Shown here: positions 1 to 12,305 of the stretch, piece by piece
How positions within the stretch are numbered: position 1 is the first letter of the stretch
Layout of the letters: the number at the start of each line of letters is the position of its first letter
NCBI RefSeq assembly: GCF_000327385.1
Contig: NW_008708585.1
Span: 5,025 to 69,024 of the forward strand
Reading direction: 5' to 3'
DNA length: 64,000 nt
Source: Lottia gigantea
Taxonomy: Eukaryota > Mollusca > Gastropoda > Lottiidae
Made by a program: the position numbers and the translations under genes
Notes under the pieces: generated by a model
What the model was told of the DNA's origin: nothing
The model's database searches: none
What the model saw: the letters and a program-made list of their open reading frames with translations, nothing else

Positions 1-180
1 ACCAGGGGTTTAAATGGGCCCGAAACAATTGTTACCCCAGTGGCGCCAAAGGGGTTAATGTGGGCGATTTGGTTCGGCCTAGGGTTAGGCCATTCTAGAT
101 GTCAGGGATCCTCTTTTGTATACTTAAAAGGATAGAGGAGACGGTATCTGACTTAGCAAAAAAAGAATTTTTAAAAAAGC

Positions 181-251
181 TTCAACTGGGACTCGAACCC
201 GGGACCTCAAAGTTGCCAGGCGAGAGCGCAAACCACCAGGCCACCGAGACC
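181..251 (-). repeat. tRNA-like block in satellite unit 1
   Basis: Read on the minus strand, the block begins GGTCTCGGTGGCCTGGTGG (A-box-like) and carries a near-perfect B box, GGTTCGAGTCC. The anticodon loop would be CTGGCAA (anticodon GGC, alanine). The right half of the anticodon stem does not pair and the acceptor stem does not close, so I read it as a tRNA-derived sequence rather than a working tRNA gene. A TTTTTT run just downstream could stop RNA polymerase III. The second copy lies at 611-681. Confidence 0.7.
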
Positions 252-610
252 TGGGGTTAGCGAGGGTTAACCCTAGGGTTAAGCTGGGGTTAACCCTAGT
301 TTTGAGAAAACAATTAGGGTTAGCTCAGGAAAGGCTTAAAGCTTGTTCCAAGATATGGTTTCCGCATATGAAATGAAAGAGCACTTCGTTGCGCATCCTC
401 TCAACACAAAATGGTCCGGAAAAAAGAATAACACAGGGGTTTAAATGGGCCCGAAACAATTGTTACCCCAGTGGCGCCAAAGGGGTTAATGTGGGCGATT
501 TGATTCGGCCTAGGGTTAGGCCATTCTAGATGTCAGGGATCCCTTTTGTATACTTAAAAGGATAGAGGAGACGGTATCTGACTTAGCAAAAAAAGAATTT
601 TTAAAAAAGC

Positions 611-681
611 TTCAACTGGGACTCGAACCCGGGACCTCAAAGTTGCCAGGCGAGAGCGCAAACCACCAGGCCACCGAGACC
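611..681 (-). repeat. tRNA-like block in satellite unit 2
   Basis: This is the second copy of the A-box/B-box block, exactly one period (430 bp) after the first, with the same mispaired stems. Its retention in each unit means that every satellite monomer carries potential RNA polymerase III promoter elements. Confidence 0.7.
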
Positions 682-955
682 TGGGGTTAGCGAGGGTTAA
701 CCCTAGGGTTAAGCTGGGGTTAACCCTAGTTTTGAGAAAACAATTAGGGTTAGCTCAGGAAAGGCTTAAAGCTTGTTCCAAGATATGGTTTCCGCATATG
801 AAATGAAAGAGCACTTCGTTGCGCATCCTCTCAACACAAAATGGTCCGGAAAAAAGAATAACACAGGGGTTTAAATGGGCCCGAAACAATTGTTACCCCA
901 GTGGCGCCAAAGGGGTTAATGTGGGCGATTTGGTTCGGCCTAGGGTTAGGCCATT

Positions 956-956
<1 letters not shown>

Positions 957-988
<32 letters not shown>
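957..988. repeat. poly-T tract at the satellite boundary
   Basis: About 30 T residues in a row end the satellite array abruptly in the middle of a unit. Such a tract could be the poly(A) tail of a minus-strand retroposed sequence lying to its right, or simple expansion at an array break. I cannot tell which. Confidence 0.8.
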
Positions 989-991
<3 letters not shown>

Positions 992-3900
992 TCCATTATA
1001 GGTCAGACCATGGATATTTTTTCATAGACTTTACATTAGAATACGTCACGCGGCCCCATCAGCTGATAAAAATTACCATTGACTTCTTAAGGGCCCCGTA
1101 AAATGGATGATCAATAGCGGATAATATAGGCTATGAATTATAGTTGACAGGTCAATATAGTTGTGCGTTATATTCATATTTACTTGAGAAACTGTCTGTT
1201 GACATGTAAGCAAGTAATGTTATATTACTTTAAACGAACGAGTATCAACCAGCCTAACATTAATAAAATCTAGGTCGTGGTAAAGATGACGGATGCATCT
1301 GAATAAGATGCCCAAAGAAAATTTTTTGCATTCCTGTTTTTTAAATTAAAGTAAACCGATGCATAGATTATTGAACTGTTAATTCTTTCAATGGAATACA
1401 TTTTTCACCGATCTTCGACTTGTTGATAGTCAAATTCAAATTTATGAATTCTATTTTTTCTCTATCCCTATAAATTAAGGCTTACTAAAATATGTCATTT
1501 TTTACCAATACTAGTGTCTCTTTAAATCTAAAAGCTTCAGAAAAAACAATGTTTTACATTGTGATAACATTGTTTCAAAGTTAATTCTAAAAAGATCCAA
1601 GATTTAGTGTGTTCAAGATCTTAAAACATAACTTGTACCAATTATTAACAAATCTAGTTGAAGAGTTCCATCAGATGTTTGCGAAGAGTGAGCATGCCAC
1701 TGTAATAACAGAGCTAAAATTCAATTAGATCTCTTCCACCAGTTGAGTCACCAGCCCATCGGTGTAAACAATTCTTGGAACATGTTTTATGCAAATTTGT
1801 TTGGGCTATAAATGACAACAAGGTAAGTGATTTCGCCATTTTAGACTCGTCAACTAGATGCGCCATGGTCTATGATAACAAAATATCGGTTTATGCTGAT
1901 TGGACAATATTACACCTCTCGTCAATATTTACTCACTAACATGCATCCTATGACGACCTACGATATTTTCGTCGAGGTACTAAAAACACTAAATTAACAA
2001 AAACAATCAGAAACGAGAAGAAAAACACTGGAAAACGATTTTTTAAACATAATTATTAGACCGATCGGTACTTCAAAAACAAATGTTATGCATTATGGAC
2101 AAGTGTACTTTATTGACCTAAGTGAAAACATCATACATTATCAGTAACGCAATTCTAATAAACCATGTCTGATTTATATTTTGTTATACAAAGTTTAGTT
2201 ATTAATTATTGGACTGCGATGTTCATGTATATTCATACATGGTGAATTAAAAATGGCAGTATATATTTACCACGGCGTGGTCATAATATTTTTGTATCCT
2301 TGTTAATATTTTTTAAGGCATAAGGAAGGCCTATTTTGTCACTATTTATCGGTTCATGAAGTGATTCTAGCACTTACCACATAATTGACGGGTCGTGCTC
2401 GTTCCACAAACTATTATTTTTGACATTGTTTCCAATTTTGGTTTGTGTTCGATTCTTCACCCAGTTTTTACATGGGACTGAGCGCAATATTGACGTTTTA
2501 TTCCATAGATAACAATGTTGTTGATAAGTTGATGATTAATGAGTTCGACGGCGGCAAAATGATCATTCGATTTCGTACTGATCGGACAACTGTTAATCAA
2601 TTCAACCATTGGTCGTAGCGCAAAGTGTCGAAACTGACAAATTTCATAGTCTGTTCTCAATATCGGTTTGTGGTTTAGCACCAAGGCAAGAATGGTACAT
2701 ATCAAACTCAGCAGATTTTCAAATTTTGCTGAAATTTACACATATCATCTAGCGCTATTTTACTAGCAGCAATTTAGGACAAATCCCTTTTTGTATGAGG
2801 AAAGGATGACGCCTATCAATGTTCCCGGACTTTTTCTTTTCATTTTTTAAGCTCGGTTTTATATTAACTTTGGTCGTTTCTGTTCTGGTTTTAATCCAAT
2901 ATATTTCTAAACCTGACTAAATTGAAATTTCTGCGATCCATAAGATAAATTCACATCCTTGATAAGACAGGGTGACCTGGAATAAGTTGATTGTGCAGAT
3001 GTTTGGACGAAAACATGTCAATTTCAAATAACCACGGACTTTCATCGACCTCGTCTCATCATCAAGTTGTCAGGAAAGACAATTCGAATAAGATACCTGC
3101 CGACAAAGAATAATGACATCTTTATATTGATATATTGTAATTAATAGTCCAGAGGAAATGAACAAATTCTGTGTCTTTCTTTCAACTGAACGACATACGT
3201 CTTACAGTGATGACAGATAAATAACTCCCTCTCCAAAGAATGTGTAGGCTTACTGCTCGTGATCGCTATATTTTGAAACACCTCCGTCTGTCCATAATCT
3301 TTGCTCAGCTATGGATTATAGAATAGATAGACAATTTAAAACCCCTTTTATAGGCTCCACAATAAAAATCCGAGATTATAGCGATATATAATTAATATTA
3401 AACCAAACCTTCGTTCCGTTACTTCATTTGCTGCTACCAATGTATTGCCCAACTGTTATTTTGGATTTCGAGGGGTTTTTGTGCAGTTCGGATCGTTTGT
3501 ATTTAATTTTTTCCATGGTATAAATGTCCCAAGATATGCTCGTTTCAATCGGATCTTTCAGTTATGTTTTTACTTTGAACTTGATCTATCCTTGTACCCG
3601 TTGTTGGTTAAGGGAACAGTAACTCGGCTTTATCCTTTTTTATCTCTGTAATACTCAAGTTCGTGGGGCATTCCGCTTTTTTTCTAAAACATTTTCATTC
3701 GTATGTTATTCAAATCAATCTATTTGATCAAACTAAATTTGTTTTAAAAGGGTTGATTAAAAACGATAAGTACTAATTGATTATTACGCAACATGACCTA
3801 GTTTTTTGGCTCAACAATGGCTGGATATAATTCGTTGAGACCTTAGGAGACATATTTCTCTACAATTTGGAGTTTATTTTGCATAAATCCGTATAGTAGT

Positions 3901-5290
3901 TTTCTTCCACCTACCCAAAATCTTAACGAACTTGAAAACCTTACGTAATGTTTTTAGATAAATTTTGGCGTTAAAAAATTAACGGCTGGATTATTTAGTC
4001 AGACACATATCTTTTTTTTGGTGTATAGTTTTCACAAATGTGAGAAAAAAATCTTTTGACGTACAAAAAAGAGGGGATGTCCGTCTAATCAGGCTCAAAT
4101 ACACCATGACAGTAAAATCCCTATTCGCACAATTATGTTTACCAGGAAAATAATATTCTTCCGATGAAGACATGTTTACTTGTCAAATGAAGATATATAG
4201 TTGTCAATTAATGAAATGTTTTATGAGCTGTATGATAATAATACAAGACTACAGTTTGACAAGTAATAATAGTAAATTGAAGGCAGGGGTTTAATTGATG
4301 CGATATATTGACAGGATATTTTAGCCTAATTCTCTCAGCAAAACAAACTTAATATCTTATCTGACAGTTGGAAATTATAACATAGAAAATCTACCGGTCT
4401 TTCACTTCTAGACAGGATTTTCTCTTCCGTTATTGAAATTTTCCTCAGAACATGTTGTAATTACATAGTAGCATTTCTCCAGAAGGTTGTCAAATCGAGA
4501 TACCGGGATTGGGTTGTTCTACAGAACATAGAACTGGTTTACCAGAAAATTGTGCAGGGTTGAGATGTCGGGAGAAGCGTGGGGGCGCGATGATTTTGTA
4601 CGATCGCTTACCGAAAAGATAATATTTGCAACGCCCTTCCTCACTCCCTCCCTTCTGTATCTCTCCCACGCCTATGCAGATGTCATTCTGTGGCTGATTT
4701 TGATAGGATTATATAGTATGCACATTTGGAAGTTTCTCGTGTATAATATCAGTCCTTATATCTTTCATCTCGTATTTGAAAAATTGAATTAATGAATTTA
4801 CAAATACCTAAATATGGGCCTATATCCATATATAACCCTATGTAGTTTCTTGAACTGCTCTTATAACAAGTTTCAAAAGGTTACTTATCTTCTATTGTCT
4901 ACTTATACAGAACTACTCCAATAGAAAATCCATAGATTTATAAAGTAAATTGGATTTGATCAGAATTAGATTAGATCAGGCAGATTTCTTGATTTAATTA
5001 TCCAGATTTCACGTTGAGTTGCAATGATTACACAATACTCACCCACCATTATTTCAAAATAACTTGAGATCATCATTCTGAACTAATGGTATTAAGATGC
5101 AAAATAAGAATATCACTTGTGGGTCTACTAGTTATTTTTATCCAAATAAACAAACTAAAAGGATTAGATCCATGCAACGTAAAACTTGGCTATAAAATCC
5201 ATCCGCGCCAACCGGAAGTCAGGTATTGGTCTTCGTTGCGCCTGGTAAATATGAAATATACGAAGAACGCAACGTAACGCCGTAACCTCA
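989..5290. other. non-coding DNA, nothing recognised
   Basis: The stretch is AT-rich with only short, unconvincing open frames. No transposon ends, RNA genes or coding exons were recognised. Divergent remnants too old to see by eye may be present. Confidence 0.5.
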
Positions 5291-5296
5291 ATATTT

Positions 5297-5520
5297 TGCT
5301 AGGAAGTTTTACGCCCTACTCTCCTGCACCTAATTTGGCTAATGAAGATGGGCAACATCATGCAATGTGCAATGAGGGAAATTGCCAGAAAAACAACTAT
5401 AGCCCAGACTACTCTTTGGGATAATTATGAGCACAGCTGGTCTCTCCATTCGACCTACTATAGACGCCTAAAAATTAAACGCTTTTTCCGACCTGCATAA
5501 CTGACAGGGTGAAATTTTCT
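5297..5520 (-). mobile_element. decayed SINE fragment (same family as 29600-29920)
   Basis: The sequence reads from the SINE tail inward on the minus strand. It shares with the complete copy the block around GTTTTACGCCCTACT, a 'ctgcacc...ggctaatgaagatgggcaa' block, and a 'gcaatgagggaaat' block. Later parts (near 'gacctgcataactgacagggt') match the middle of the element. It is diverged and lacks a recognisable tRNA-like head. Confidence 0.65.
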
Positions 5521-7490
5521 ATTGAGGAACACGGATATATCGAGTTGCCGACATATGACATCATCAAGTTTGGACAGTCAATCTAATAATAATATAATTT
5601 ACTCATGTAATATAATCATTGTGCAAATGAAGTATATTTCTCTCTACTTCTGTACTGATTTTCAAAAATGTAGGCCTAAATATGAATAAGAATCAAATGG
5701 TAATTACAACTAGTAAAAAAATTTTCACTACCCAGAGGTAACGAATACATCATAAGAATCGAGTGGTAATTACATCTTCCAATCCCTAGGAAGTGAGAAG
5801 TTTCCCAGTAGGATTTATGACTTCCAACGTCATTTTAGTGGTTTCAAATAAAATTACCTGGAAGGTAACCGCTGGTTCGATGTTTAAATGGTTCGTACAT
5901 AAAAAAATGTTTTGAATTCCAACAAACAAAAAATTTTCCCATGCCTTAACCTACCGATCATTTATGTTAATTAACTCGTGGATTATAAAGAGGTTGGTAT
6001 GAAATTACAACCGCACCAACATGCCAAACGGAAGTAAATTATGGCGCGAAAATGACCATTACTAAATTTCATACAATGGAACGAAAATATCAATTAAAAT
6101 TTATAAAGATATTCGTTGATATATTTACGTTTTAATTACATATATTATATCTGTGATCGTAATTAAAAAAATATTGAACCAAACATTTTTAATATCAAAT
6201 CTCCAGATATTTATTTAAGACTTGACACCATATTTAACAAGGAATGGTTTATGTTAAATCCTACTTTTACCCTTAATCCTGAATTCTAATCCCATATAAA
6301 GAAAAAGTACTGTGATTAAGAAAGTATGAAGGTGGATTAAACTTAAACAGCCTGAAGTCATATCTTGATAACACCCACATAGTTACACGGAGTTACATTA
6401 GACTTGAGCATTAAGCTAGGAATCCATATTTATAAGAAAGGAAATTAGATTATAATGAGGGTCGTTATCAAGTATAGCTAGTGTATCAATCTAATTTACA
6501 TAGTGTAACAAAGCGTGATATTAGTCTAATGGTATAACGGAGGTAGAGCACTAAGTTTAATGAGTTGTTGACATCATCTTTCATCAAGTAGCATTCGGGT
6601 TCTGGTAAAAAATCACGTAGTCAATCTGCGTGTGATAAGACATTATATTACTTGGTATTCATTGTCTGTAGTATTTGCCACTGTGAAGTAGGTCCGTATA
6701 AAGGTAATTACTGATTAATCAAGGTGAATTTCTCGACCTTAACCTTGTTTGCTGTATTTCCCTACAGTGGTTAGTCCGTCAAGTAACATAGCACACTTAT
6801 TTCAATCGCAAGATTTTTTGAAACATGGACCGGATTTGGTTCATTGTCCACATTTCACGAGCAGTTCATACCATGTCCATTGGTTGGTGCGGAAGGAGAA
6901 TTTGATTGGAATCGAGATCATGGAAGATTTTTTGACCAATGTCTAGTATTGTTTCAAAAGTTGTATGTTGCTGCATTTGAGACGATGCTTTTCATCTTCA
7001 CCCAAAGAATCCGATCAAATTTGTCTTTCTCTCTTACAATAATGTGTCAATCCACGCCTTACAGACTCGTGGAATTTTGACTGTATAGAGAAAGTATAGA
7101 ATATTATGAAGGGTCAGAAAAAATATATAGAATATTATGAAGTGTCAGAAAAACTGATATCTTTGTATCGGAATAGATAAATGATATCTTAATTATATAA
7201 TGTTCATAATCATAACGACAGATATATAGATTGATAATACTGTCATTATCCCGTCTGTATCTAATGATAATTGTACACTTATATTCTTTTTTATATAAAC
7301 GACAAATACAATAAATTCCTTCTCAAGGACAATGGATTACACACGACATAAAAAGGACTATAGAAATAAATACAATGCTTGTATTACGAGAGCACCGAGG
7401 GGATAAAGGCATGGTAATTAACCCGTGGTTTCAGTCAGCCCTACCGAACATATCTACAGAACTATGTATGTGTTTTCACTAAAATTCGTG
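5521..7490. other. non-coding DNA, nothing else recognised
   Basis: Only short open frames without family resemblance are present. Two direct copies of a 'taagaatc.a.tggtaattaca' phrase lie near 5688 and 5753. I see no gene here. Confidence 0.5.
7080..7155. repeat. short direct repeat
   Basis: The phrase 'tatagaatattatgaag.gtcagaaaaa' occurs twice in a row with a period near 38 bp. This is a small local duplication of no evident function. Confidence 0.7.
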
Positions 7491-7680
7491 TCGGATATTT
7501 AACTTTCAAACGTGAATAATTATGCAATCACATAGAGTTGAAGGCTCAAATTTCAACGATGACCTGTGAACACTATTGCTGATTATGTAAGCTAAAACAA
7601 TTCATGTTTTTGAAACTAAAGTATGATTGGTCGAACGGATAGTTAAGGTGTTCCCTTAAAGATCTATTATCATAAATTGT
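7490..7680 (+). repeat. dispersed repeat, family A, copy 1
   Basis: The copy shares ordered blocks with those at 9340-9620, 29510-30140 and, inverted, 61140-61325. The blocks are 'aactttcaaacg', a 'gtgaacactattgctgatta' block, a 'tttttgaaactaaagtatga' block with 'ttggtc', and a closing 'tcccttaaa'. The order and the closing TCCCTTTAA-like end suggest a non-autonomous transposon. No terminal inverted repeats were established. Confidence 0.6.
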
Positions 7681-9339
7681 CGACAATAATTCATCATATC
7701 TACTCAATACCTCTTCTCTTTTTTCTTTTTCAGTTTTAAGCAATATATGAATGTACGACTTCGATTTCGATGTGCTGTGTAAATAACGAAGAATTCAATC
7801 ACACATGGAATCATTTGTGAGAAATATTCTTGCTATCGGGCTACTCTCTTCGAAAATTCATACGACCTTCTCAATGGTAAAAAAGACAATATAAGTCTGA
7901 CCGGATATACAGGTTTTAATTTGAAGATTTCCCTATAGATTCCAGTCAAGTAGCTTGATTCCACATCAGGAAATACAGCAGAGAAATAAAGATCTTAGAG
8001 AGACAAAGAAGCGTTAATGTTTATCATTACCTTTGTTCGGGTATGAAATTCATTTTTCGGAGGCTGAAATTGGGCTCCATCAACTGTCAGCTATAAATTT
8101 CTAAAGCAAACGATTGCAAGCAAACAGGTTGAATCCGGGGGAATCTGATCAATCAATTGTTTCTTCATATTCACTGAGATGAATCCGATAGGATGCTGCG
8201 AATTACCAGTTGATCTGAGCTCGAATCCTGTCCTTCTTAATCTAGATATGCTGCGAAAGACTTTTTTTTCGAGAAACCCTCTATCAGTCTAGACTCAGTG
8301 TTGATTCTTTTTTTAACAGAAGCCTTGGTGAAAATACAACCTTTAGGAAACCTTGATTTCAGGTAAGATTTGAAGACAGTTTTCAAGAATTTCTTGAAAA
8401 TTTTAATCAAGTTATTTGAAACCTAGTCGAGACCCCAACAGTGAAATAAAGATCTAAGAATTCATCGTAACGATTGTTATCTTAAGTAAAGATATTTTAA
8501 TTATAACGTAATTAAAATTTATTGATTTTTGTTGTATTTTATTGCATTGAAAATGATGTGAATGGATCATGGTAAATATTGAGATTCGTCTCAATGCTTC
8601 AGTAGTCCTGAGATACAGCTCTTAGTTCTCTACTCGTCATATCACGATCCTGTCACGTGACCGATCGATGATTCCTATACAGTGATGGTATTGTCTAGAA
8701 CTTTGGAACCGTTGACTAGTGGGCGACATTTTGCAGACTCCTGGGACTAAACGACACTGGTATTGTCAATAGTCGTTAATGACAACCCTCACGTTACAGA
8801 ATCTCTGAAAGCCATCGCAAAAAGGTAAGCGTAAGTTTCATCGTTTAATGGATAAGCTGACTTGTTTAACTTTGATTTTTTTTAGAAAGCTTGGCATTGA
8901 TTTATGTTGTTCAATAAGACTATATTATTTATAAGGAAACTGGTCTACAGTTCACGTGGTTAAAATCACATTCATTCAGTATACATTCCTGCAGCTGGCT
9001 TTATAATCTTTTGCTATTTGAAGTGCTGACTGTTTAAGTCGGTGAATTGAAAGGAGCGTTATGAAGTGAAAGAGAATTTTTCAGAAATTCTAAGAGATTG
9101 TTAGATCTTTTCAGAAACAAATTTCACACACTAAATTGAAGGTAATACATCGGTGTTCTTTATAAAATAATATTTAATCCATCTCGTGGAACATGAGAAG
9201 CACAATGGACATTTTGTTCATCGGTAGTAGACGCAGACATCACTGTGGACTGTGAGATGAACGGAAGCATTCATCCATTTCTCTTTGCTTATGGGTTTGT
9301 CATCGACGATTTGAAAAACAGGATTTAAAAGACTATTTT
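7681..9339. other. non-coding; possible 5' exon with strong donor near 8826
   Basis: No coding sequence was recognised. A CACGTG E-box lies near 8656, and a strong donor-like AAAAAG/GTAAGC lies at 8825. These could mark a promoter and untranslated first exon of a plus-strand gene, such as the GPCR at 19017, but nothing in the sequence links them. Confidence 0.3.
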
Positions 9340-9625
9340 CGGGATTGATTTTGATTTTGAATATATGTAAATAGGTTTCAGAAGTACTAGAAATGGACTA
9401 AAAATACCTTCAAAAATACCTCAAACTAAGAAATTTCACTTCATCTATCCATATACATTATGTATTTTCTATGGTAGAGTCTTGTCTTTTGAACTTTCAA
9501 ATGCGGATATCTCAGTGAAATGTGAATACTATTACTGATTAGCTTGGCTATAAAATTTCCGTTTCTGAGACTTTAAAAGAACAGGATTCGATTTCAATTT
9601 GATCTAGTGAACCATATAATTAAGA
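9340..9625 (+). repeat. dispersed repeat, family A, copy 2 (uninterrupted)
   Basis: Blocks match copy 3 at 29510-30140: 'agtactagaa', then 'caaaaatacctcaaacta' and 'gaaatttc', 'cttttgaactttcaaa', and 'tgtgaatactattactgatt'. This copy has no insertion at the 'aaatacctc' site where copy 3 carries a SINE, so it shows the empty site. Confidence 0.65.
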
Positions 9626-9659
9626 TATAGAACGTAGATCAAAAGACCCAAACCCCAAA

Positions 9660-9690
9660 TAAATATTTATTTATTTATTTATTTTATTAT
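9660..9690. repeat. (TTTA)n simple repeat
   Basis: A short run of TTTA tetramers, about six units long. Confidence 0.85.
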
Positions 9691-10029
9691 CATGAATTGA
9701 TGATAATGGAAAGATCATGTTGAACTTGTTAGATGAAAAGGATGTTGATTTCAAAATAATGAGTTGTCAATCAATAAACTTCAATATTTTGTCAAATAGA
9801 AAAATAATACAGTACCAAATATCAATATTTCTCATGTTAACCGCCTATCACAATAGATTTCTTTCATAAGATTCATGTTTTATAATTTTATAATAAAGCT
9901 GAATGTCCCTTAAAAAGGGATTTGACATACACGAATAAAAGTAAGCGAAATATTGTGATATTTTTAGTTATATAACAATATTTGAATTGATAGAAAGCGA
10001 TGGTCAAAACATTTTGACTTTGATTTAAC

Positions 10030-10690
10030 AAGATACATTGATGTGAAAGGATGAAGGCAAAACCGTTGATATGACAGTATAATGATAAAACCATTGATAT
10101 GACGTGATAATAATAAAACTCTTGATATGACGTGATAATGATAAAACCTTTGATATAACGTGATAATGATAAAACTCTTGATAAGACAGGATAATGTTAA
10201 TATTATTAAAATGACCGAATAATGATAAAACCATTGATATGACGGGATAATAATAAACCTTTGGTATGGCAGAGAAATGTTAAATGATAATGATAATACC
10301 TATGACTAGATGATACAATTCTTGATTTGACAGGATACTGATAAAACCATTTATTTGACTTGATATAGGATAATGATAAAACCATTGTTTTGAAAAGGAT
10401 AACGATAAAAACTTTGATGTGACAAGATAATGATAAAACTATTGATAATATACAAGATAAAACACAGGATATGATAAGATAATGATAAAACTATTGATGT
10501 GACTAGATAGTGATAAACTTCTTGATGTGACAATATAAAACCATTGATATGGTAGGATAAGGTTAAAAGGATCAATACGATAAAGAATAAAACTCTTGAT
10601 ATGTCATGCAAATGATAAAACCTTTGATAAGACAGTGAAATGATAAAATTATTGATATGACAAAATAATTATTAAACTCTTGACATTATT
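10030..10690. repeat. degenerate ~25-bp minisatellite
   Basis: Units resemble 'gataatgataaaaccattga' followed by 'tatgac', repeated about 25 times with many substitutions and indels. Units differ strongly from one another, so the array is old. Open frames on the minus strand inside it (FIIILSHQ-like words) are by-products of the repeat. Confidence 0.85.
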
Positions 10691-10699
10691 TTGCAGTGT

Positions 10700-11655
10700 G
10701 AGAGCAGTAATGTAAAGAGATTGTGTTGGTTTGAATGCTATTTGTTGATTTTTGAAATGCTTTTGAGTGAACCTAAAGATGTATATTATTTTAACAGACA
10801 TTATCTAACTAAAATTTCATATCTATATATACTATAGATTTATGAACGTTGGTTAGCTTTTCCTTATAAGGCGCATCTATTTTTAGAATAACATTCCATA
10901 GTTATATCATCCTAGTCAGTTTCCATGGTTTTTCAAAATATTTCATAATTTTCATTTTCTAGTTCAAAAATGAACTAAGAACAGTTTTGAACTTAATATT
11001 TAGGCTATTTTCTTTATCATTTAACTCAAATAATATCTCATATTTATGGTTCTTGTGGTAATTCGCGGTTTTTCTTGGCCAACTTCGGATGTCACTATCC
11101 TAAATACCATTCCAGTGAGGCAGTTTATAATCTGTTCAAATTTGTTTCTGAATATGAATGGTGCAAATGGAAGCTTTAAATGTCTTAAGTACACAAGCAA
11201 ATTCAAGTAAACATCTTGTTAAATGTCATTCTGACTTGGCAATTCATGGAACTTAAAAAGAAACTTGGATCCAATTATTCATTACAATTTTTAAAGAAAT
11301 TATTTCATTAAAAACTTAATATCATTCTGTCGTGACAGTTAAATGATATTATAACATAAACCACTATAATTAATGTTTTGCATGTTCGTCAAAATTACTT
11401 TTTGAAACATACACCTTTTTTGATTTCTCAAATGCATATCTTTCCAATTAGTGTCTTACTTGTATGGAAGTCGGTTGCGGCCATATACTTGTAACGAATT
11501 TGTTTTTTCTTCAATTGTGTTTTTTCCATGTTATTTTGGTTTAGAGGTGTTTTAGTATTTGTCATGCAGAACATAATTACTTTGATAAATGTCACTTTCA
11601 TGTGTATTAGTTTCAATTCAACTCGAATCAATATAAATAAAACAAACCATAAATA
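10700..11655. other. non-coding DNA, nothing recognised
   Basis: The stretch is AT-rich, with short open frames lacking any family resemblance. Confidence 0.5.
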
Positions 11656-11657
11656 GA

Positions 11658-11795
11658 ATGAAATGAAATGAGGTTTTACGTTCCTCTATATTATGCACCT
11701 GATTTGGCTAATGATGCCAACATGGCGAGTTTTACGACAATTTGCGAGAACAGTGGCATTACCCTTGAAACAATTGAAGGATCTTTAAGGTGATA
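11658..11795 (-). mobile_element. decayed SINE tail fragment
   Basis: It starts with the family's 'gaaatgaaatgagg' tail words and 'ttttacgttcctc'. It continues through 'gcacctgatttggctaatga' and a 'cagtggcattaccct' block, then ends after 'gaaggatctttaa'. This is an old, 5'-truncated minus-strand copy of the SINE seen whole at 29600-29920. Confidence 0.65.
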
Positions 11796-12009
11796 GATAT
11801 TGCGATCACTTACATTTTTCAAAAAGCCATTTTTTATTGTAACTATTACTACCAAATAAGAAGATTTCTGATCTGGTTCGTTTTAAGATATCAAATAACA
11901 TCTTTCTTTTAACAGTTTCCAATATTGTTGGCTTACACTTAAGACACATGCTTAATGGAGATGATGCCCCTTCTCTTCCATTGTAAAGCAGTGAGTTGCG
12001 ATACTGGAG

Positions 12010-12305
12010 TATTTACGATAGCTTTCGTCCAATAAGGCTTTCAGTAGAAACCAGTTTGGAAAACATTACACGGGTGCACCAACTTGTGATGGATGATCGA
12101 CAAATGACCACTCGACATATTGCCAGTGTTGTGGGCATGTTTCATTGTATAGTTGTGCACATAGGAACAACGAGTTAGACATGAGAAAAGTTTCTGGAAG
12201 ATGTGCGCCAAATATCTGGTTCCTGACGTTCTGTGACGATGATTTATGTAATTTTGAAGTAGATTCCGATGATTTTTTTGCCCGATTTTCCTAGAAATAC
12301 TTTTA
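12010..12305 (+). mobile_element. mariner-family transposase fragment, decayed
   Basis: The upstream frame reads VETSLENITRVHQLVMDD, then RQMTTRHIASVVGM, the helix-turn-helix region typical of mariner transposases (ENI.RV..LV..DRR.T...IA...G.S). After a frameshift near 12175 a second frame reads MRKVSGRCAPNIWFLT and then FEVDSDDFFARF. These match the mariner MRKVSARWVP and the segment just ahead of the first catalytic aspartate. The fragment has internal loss between these parts, one clear frame break and a stop after DDFFARF. No DD(D) catalytic core and no terminal inverted repeats were found. It is a dead Tc1/mariner DNA transposon remnant. Confidence 0.85.

Larger units (their letters stand above)
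1..956. repeat. 430-bp satellite array with a tRNA-like block, 2.2 copies
   Basis: Three starts of the same unit are seen near positions 3, 434 and 864, giving a period of 430-431 bp. The copies are nearly identical; a small indel near 112/542 and a few substitutions separate them. Each unit holds a tRNA-like segment on the minus strand, a run of TTAGGG-like words (including the 16-bp palindrome TTAACCCTAGGGTTAA at 267-282), and a conserved edge around GGTTTAAATGGGCCCG. The third unit is cut off at a poly-T run. High identity between units suggests recent homogenisation. The array continues off the left edge, so its true size is unknown. The telomere-like words do not by themselves show that this is a telomere. 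Confidence 0.9.

Noticed and set aside
181-251. Functional tRNA-Ala gene
   Set aside because: The B box is good, but the anticodon and acceptor stems do not pair, and the block lies in a satellite.
1-956. Telomere end at the window's left edge
   Set aside because: The TTAGGG-like words are interspersed in a 430-bp unit and do not form an uninterrupted telomeric array.
9888-10611. Several minus-strand frames rich in SYHINGFI-type words
   Set aside because: They are products of the ~25-bp AT-rich minisatellite; no consistent frame exists.
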